A stretch of 64,000 nt of DNA from JBMOGA01 sp049318625 (GTDB lineage: Bacteria; Pseudomonadota; Alphaproteobacteria; Rhizobiales; Hyphomicrobiaceae): the NCBI GenBank assembly GCA_049318625.1, contig JBMOGA010000006.1, positions 1 through 64,000 on the forward strand. Direction: 5' to 3'. The translations under genes and the position numbers were made by a program. Shown piece by piece: positions 60,631 to 64,000 of the stretch. Positions within the stretch are counted from its first letter, which is position 1, and the number at the start of each line of letters is the position of its first letter. Below the pieces are notes generated by a model. It saw only the letters and a program-made list of their open reading frames with translations. It was not told where the DNA came from and made no database searches.

Positions 60631-62139
60631 CTATTCCGCCGCCAGCCACTGCCTGAGCGTCGTCTTGAGGATCTTGCCGTAGTTGTTCTTCGGCAGGGCC
60701 TCGACGAACCGGTAGCCCTTCGGCCTCTTGAAGCGGGCGATGTTGTCGAGGCAGAGCCGGTCCAACTCGGCCTCCCCGACCGCCATCCCCGCCCGGCAGA
60801 CGACGAACGCGATCACCTCCTCGCCCCAGTCGGTATGCGGGCGGCTGGCCACCGCGCATTCGAGCACGGCCGGATGGGTCAGCAAGACTTCCTCGATCTC
60901 GCGCGGATAGATGTTCGACCCGCCCGAGATGATCATGTCCTTCGAGCGATCCTTGAGGGTCAGGAACCCCTCTGCGTCGATCGAGCCGAGATCGCCCGTC
61001 CACAGCCATCCGTCGCGCAGCGATTTGGCATTGGCGTCGGGGTTCTGCCAGTACCCGGTCATGACGCAGTCGCTGCGGGTGATGATCTCGCCCACCTCAC
61101 CGGTCGGCAACGGGCGCCCGTCCTCGTCGACCACCCGGAACGCGCAGCCGGTGCGCGCCACGCCCGCCGAGGCGAGCCGCTGCTCGTAGCGGGGGTGGCT
61201 CGAATCGGCATGCAGCGCCTTGGTCAGCCCAGAGATGGTCATCGGCGCTTCGCCCTGTCCGTAGAGCTGGAAAAAGCGCGGTCCGAACTGCGCGAGGCCG
61301 CGCTTGAGGTCGGCGACGTACATCGGCGCGCCGCCGTACGTGATCGTTTTGAGGCCGCGCGTATCGCCGCCGGCCGCCGGGTGGTTCAGCAGGCGGACGA
61401 CCATGGTCGGCGCGGCGAACATCGAGACGTTGGCTTCGGTCCGGAAGGCGGCCAGGATGCGCTCGGCATCGAAATGCGCATGCACGATGTTGTGCGAGCC
61501 GCGCAGGACATGGCAGAGGCCGTAGAGGCCGGCCCCGTGCGACAGCGGCGCCGCATGCAGCATGGTGTCGGTGGCGCCGACGAAATCGACGTCTGCGTAA
61601 TAGGCGTGACACATGAACAGCAGGTTGCGGTGGGTCAGCACGGCGCCCTTCGGCCGGCCCGTCGTACCGCTGGTATAGAACAGCCACGCCTCGTCGCCGG
61701 GCTCTGTCGGGGCCTGCGTGATGGGCGCGCCCGCCAGCAATGCGGTCCAGTCACGCGTTTCGGTCACGACGATCGGCGGCAACGGCGCGCCGAGACCCGT
61801 CAACTTGTCCGCCAAGTCTGCCGTCGCCAGTACCAGGCGGGTCTGGGAATTCTCGATGATCCAGGCCAGTTCCTTGGGGTGCAACTTGGCGTTGATCGGC
61901 ACCGCCGTCAGGCCCGCCCGCCAGATGCCGAACAGGGCCGGCAGGAACTCCAGACAGTTCTCCATCACAATGGCCACGCGGCTGCCGGGCGCGAGGCCGT
62001 GGTGCGCCCGCAAGGCCCCCGCGATGGCCCCTACTTGCGCTTCGAACCCGCCGTAGGTCAGCCGGCCGGTCTCGGCGGTGATCGCGGGGTGATCGGGGAG
62101 ATGGCGGGCGACGGCTTGCAGCGTCAGTGAGAGGTTCAT
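60631..62139 (-). CDS. AMP-binding acyl-CoA synthetase/ligase
   Basis: A 502-residue adenylate-forming ligase. Motifs are YTSGTTGRPKGAVL (P-loop), YGQGEAPM, GWLWTGDLG and the C-terminal catalytic Lys in PKNNYGKILK. It activates a carboxylic acid to an acyl-CoA in the cytoplasm; substrate unknown. The ATG at 62139 is chosen by similarity start. It is divergent from an enoyl-CoA hydratase gene, with which it probably shares regulation. Confidence 0.93.
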   Translation of the reverse strand: MNLSLTLQAVARHLPDHPAITAETGRLTYGGFEAQVGAIAGALRAHHGLAPGSRVAIVMENCLEFLPALFGIWRAGLTAVPINAKLHPKELAWIIENSQTRLVLATADLADKLTGLGAPLPPIVVTETRDWTALLAGAPITQAPTEPGDEAWLFYTSGTTGRPKGAVLTHRNLLFMCHAYYADVDFVGATDTMLHAAPLSHGAGLYGLCHVLRGSHNIVHAHFDAERILAAFRTEANVSMFAAPTMVVRLLNHPAAGGDTRGLKTITYGGAPMYVADLKRGLAQFGPRFFQLYGQGEAPMTISGLTKALHADSSHPRYEQRLASAGVARTGCAFRVVDEDGRPLPTGEVGEIITRSDCVMTGYWQNPDANAKSLRDGWLWTGDLGSIDAEGFLTLKDRSKDMIISGGSNIYPREIEEVLLTHPAVLECAVASRPHTDWGEEVIAFVVCRAGMAVGEAELDRLCLDNIARFKRPKGYRFVEALPKNNYGKILKTTLRQWLAAE

Positions 62140-62246
62140 GGGGCGTTTCCGTCGGCTCTGTTCTGTGCGGCGGAGCTTGCCATCCACGCCGCCGGCCCGC
62201 AATGCTCGCCCCGACGTCGCAGACCGCCGACCCGGAGCCCGAGACC

Positions 62247-63044
62247 ATGGCCAGGACTTTCAGAACGCTCGCTCTTTCGCAGCCGCTGCCCGGCGTCGGC
62301 GTGATCACCATGAACCGGCCCGAGGTCGCGAACGCGCTCAACACCGCGATGATGGAGGATCTGCGCGATTGCTTCGCGGCCTACTACGTCGAGTTCGACA
62401 GCGCACCGCGCTGCCTCGTGCTGACCGGCGCCGGCGACAAGGCATTCTGCGCCGGCGGCGATCTCAAGGAGCGCAATGGCATGACGGACGCCAATTGGCG
62501 GCGTCAGCATGCCATCATCGAACAGATGGTGCGCGCCATTCTCGACTGCCCGATCCCGGTGATCGCGGCCGTCAACGGCGCCGCCTACGCGGGCGGTTGC
62601 GAGCTGGCCCTGGCCTGCGACTTCATCTACGCCGCCGAGCAGGCCCGCTTCGCCCAGACGGAAGTCCAGATCGGCATCATTCCTGGCGCCATGGGCACGC
62701 AGAACCTGCCGCGCGCCATCGGTCTGCGCCGTGCCAAGGAGGCGATCCTGACCGCGCGGCCGTTCACGGCCACCGAGGGGTACGAATGGGGCCTCGTCAA
62801 CCGGCTGTTCACGTCGGATCGCCTGCTGCCGGAGGCGCTCGCGACGGCGGCCCGCATCGCCGAGCTGGCGCCCGTCGCCGTGCGTCAGGCCAAGCGCGCC
62901 GTCGACAAGGCCGCCGACCTCGACCGCGCCAACGGCTATGCCTTCGAGATCGAGGCCTACAACCGCACGGTGGGCACCGAGGATCGCCAGGAGGGCATCC
63001 GCGCCTTCAACGAGAAGCGGAAAGCGGTGTTTCAGGGCAAGTAG
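62247..63044 (+). CDS. enoyl-CoA hydratase/isomerase family protein
   Basis: A 265-residue crotonase-fold protein. The oxyanion-hole segments are KAFCAGGDLKER and NGAAYAGGCELALACD. Glu in ARFAQTEVQIGIIPG occupies the general acid/base position of hydratases. It likely hydrates an enoyl-CoA made from the acid activated by the divergent ligase. The ATG at 62247 has GGAG nine bases upstream; ATG 62202 is an alternative. Confidence 0.92.
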   Translation: MARTFRTLALSQPLPGVGVITMNRPEVANALNTAMMEDLRDCFAAYYVEFDSAPRCLVLTGAGDKAFCAGGDLKERNGMTDANWRRQHAIIEQMVRAILDCPIPVIAAVNGAAYAGGCELALACDFIYAAEQARFAQTEVQIGIIPGAMGTQNLPRAIGLRRAKEAILTARPFTATEGYEWGLVNRLFTSDRLLPEALATAARIAELAPVAVRQAKRAVDKAADLDRANGYAFEIEAYNRTVGTEDRQEGIRAFNEKRKAVFQGK

Positions 63045-63086
63045 GCCCGTTGGATATCCCCCGCCGAGACGGGTATTCTGCGTGCC

Positions 63087-63314
63087 ATGACGAAACTGCT
63101 CGACGCCGCCATCGATCGTGTCCGCCAGATTCCCCCCGAGGCACACGAAGAGCTTGCCGCTGCCATGCTTCATTTCGCCGAAATGGATGTGCGCGGCGTA
63201 CCACTGACGCCCGAGGAAAAAATCGCGATCGCCGAAGCGGAAGCTCAGTTGGCGCGCGGAGAGCGAGTGTCGGATTCTGAACTGGCGGCATTTTGGACAG
63301 CGCACGCGCTTTGA
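63087..63314 (+). CDS. antitoxin of a RelE/ParE-type toxin-antitoxin pair
   Basis: A 75-residue, Ala/Glu-rich helical protein without a clear ribbon-helix-helix N-terminus; the C-terminal half (TPEEKIAIAEAEAQLARGE...SDSELAAFW) is typical of antitoxin toxin-binding segments. It directly precedes a ParE-like toxin and its stop overlaps the toxin TTG by TTGA. Assignment depends largely on the partner. Confidence 0.75.
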   Translation: MTKLLDAAIDRVRQIPPEAHEELAAAMLHFAEMDVRGVPLTPEEKIAIAEAEAQLARGERVSDSELAAFWTAHAL

Positions 63315-63826
63315 AAGTCGTTTTGGCGCCACGGGCTTTTTCGGACTTGTCGGCGACAGCGTCCTATCTTGCCGAACGGAATCCCGAGGCCAAGCAACGG
63401 GCGATCGCGGCCATAAGGGAACGTCTTCGAAATCTGGCCGATTTCCCGACGGCTGGACATCGTCTCGAAGTGGAAGGCCTTCGACGCCTCGTCGTCTTGA
63501 AGTATCCTTACATGATCATCGACCGCATAGCGGGCGACGAGGTGCTCGTCCTTCACGTGCGGCACGCATCGCGCAAGCCCGTAACCCCGAGTCGATTGGT
63601 AGCGACTACCGCACGTGCGGCCCCTGCCGTGGCACGCCCTCGAGCCGCTCGCTGCCCGGCATGTAGCGGAAGCTCGCCTGGGCGGCGGCAAGCAGCGTGC
63701 CGTCGGCGCCATACATTTCGGCATGCGCGGTCGCGACCCGGTCATGGATGCCGATCAATCGCCCGATCGCGCGCACCTGCCCGTCCCTGGCGGCGGACAG
63801 GAAGGACGTCGTCAGCGAGATCGTGA
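63311..63826 (+). CDS. ParE/RelE-superfamily toxin with C-terminal extension
   Basis: The first ~95 residues are a ParE/RelE fold: VVLAPRAFSDLSATASYLAERNP, AIAAIRERLRNLADFPTAGHRL, then LRRLVVLKYPYMIIDRIAGDEVLVLHVRHASR. Usual toxins end here; this frame runs on for about 75 Ala/Arg/Pro-rich residues antisense to the thioesterase gene, suggesting loss of the normal stop. Start TTG 63311 overlaps the antitoxin stop. Toxicity, by gyrase or ribosome targeting, is not predictable. Confidence 0.78.
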   Translation: MKVVLAPRAFSDLSATASYLAERNPEAKQRAIAAIRERLRNLADFPTAGHRLEVEGLRRLVVLKYPYMIIDRIAGDEVLVLHVRHASRKPVTPSRLVATTARAAPAVARPRAARCPACSGSSPGRRQAACRRRHTFRHARSRPGHGCRSIARSRAPARPWRRTGRTSSARS

Positions 63827-64000
63827 CGCAGGTCCGCGTGTTCTCCGGCACCGGGCAGAACGTCACCGCGTGGCCCTGCGCCGCATCGAGCAGCGTCGCA
63901 TACACCCCGCCGTGGACGATGCCGAGCCCGTTCATGTGCTTCGCCTCGAGGTCCATCACGAGTTCCGCGTGCCCCGCGCGCCAGACGACGATCCGATAGC
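63606..64000 (-). CDS. PaaI-family thioesterase (5' part outside window)
   Basis: A hot-dog-fold thioesterase truncated by the window end; 131 residues are visible. HMNGLGIVHGGVYATLLDAAQG is the PaaI/YbgC-type active-site helix, with the expected Asp and Gly-Gly. The reading frame is open up to base 64000 (AGHAELVMDLEAKH), so an internal Met near 63959 is not the true start. It likely hydrolyses small or aromatic acyl-CoA thioesters. It overlaps the toxin C-terminal extension. Confidence 0.85.
   Translation of the reverse strand, partial: YRIVVWRAGHAELVMDLEAKHMNGLGIVHGGVYATLLDAAQGHAVTFCPVPENTRTCVTISLTTSFLSAARDGQVRAIGRLIGIHDRVATAHAEMYGADGTLLAAAQASFRYMPGSERLEGVPRQGPHVR

Overview
The window is GC-rich, densely coding and fits an alphaproteobacterium, most likely of the Hyphomicrobiales/Rhizobiales. 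This is inferred from gene content and order: phaB-phaA divergent from phaR, the rpmF-mtgA-ispA neighbourhood, rsmB followed by a heparinase II/III-like gene, gloB with a DUF985 cupin and a divergent methyltransferase, an Mrp ATPase with added domains, and a FixL/FixK-like oxygen module. No rRNA, tRNA, CRISPR array, prophage or insertion sequence was seen.

Layout. 1-4775: rsmB, whose reading frame runs back through a three-unit 60-bp repeat to the window edge, then a heparinase-like gene, a universal stress protein behind a FixK/FNR-type palindrome, and a small unknown protein. 4797-10338: a tightly packed six-gene minus-strand operon for an acyclic sugar acid or 2-hydroxyacid (Ldh-type oxidoreductase, RraA-like, 2-hydroxyacid dehydrogenase, HpcH aldolase, OtnK-like kinase, OtnC-like decarboxylase). 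10558-20191: acyl-CoA dehydrogenase, a complete Liv-type ABC importer with an alpha/beta hydrolase, an amidase and an EamA transporter. 20201-22717: dgoK-dgoA plus a hydroxyacyl-CoA-dehydrogenase-like gene. 22757-26104: one very large membrane coiled-coil protein that I cannot assign to a family. 26343-31148: a thiolase lacking usual active-site residues, zur-znuC-znuB, and ispG.

31152-38950: an EamA transporter, the PHB genes phaB-phaA with the regulator phaR, rpmF, mtgA, ispA, a BigR/SqrR-like ArsR repressor and a small cytochrome c. 39152-42726 is the most coherent regulatory locus: a hybrid histidine kinase with a FixL-like haem PAS domain, an OmpR-family regulator and a FixK-like Crp/Fnr protein, with direct repeats and a perfect palindrome in the promoter. 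It resembles the hFixL-FxkR-FixK cascade known from some rhizobia.

42810-49087: small stress-like protein, NYN-LOTUS putative RNase, cupin/GloB, methyltransferase, and a three-domain Mrp protein. 49438-52898: a TRAP transporter with its binding-protein gene facing the membrane genes. 53225-57014: fdhD-mobA-mobB for molybdenum cofactor, a degenerate subtilase-like exported protein, and an NDUFA9-like protein. 57194-64000: hydroxyacid dehydrogenase, CaiB CoA-transferase, LrgAB, acyl-CoA synthetase, enoyl-CoA hydratase, a ParE-type toxin-antitoxin pair and a truncated thioesterase.

Overall the region combines carbon scavenging (sugar acids, amides, carboxylates, acyl-CoA compounds), PHB storage, zinc and molybdenum handling, and probable oxygen control. 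Functions are inferred from motifs and context only; no database search was run.
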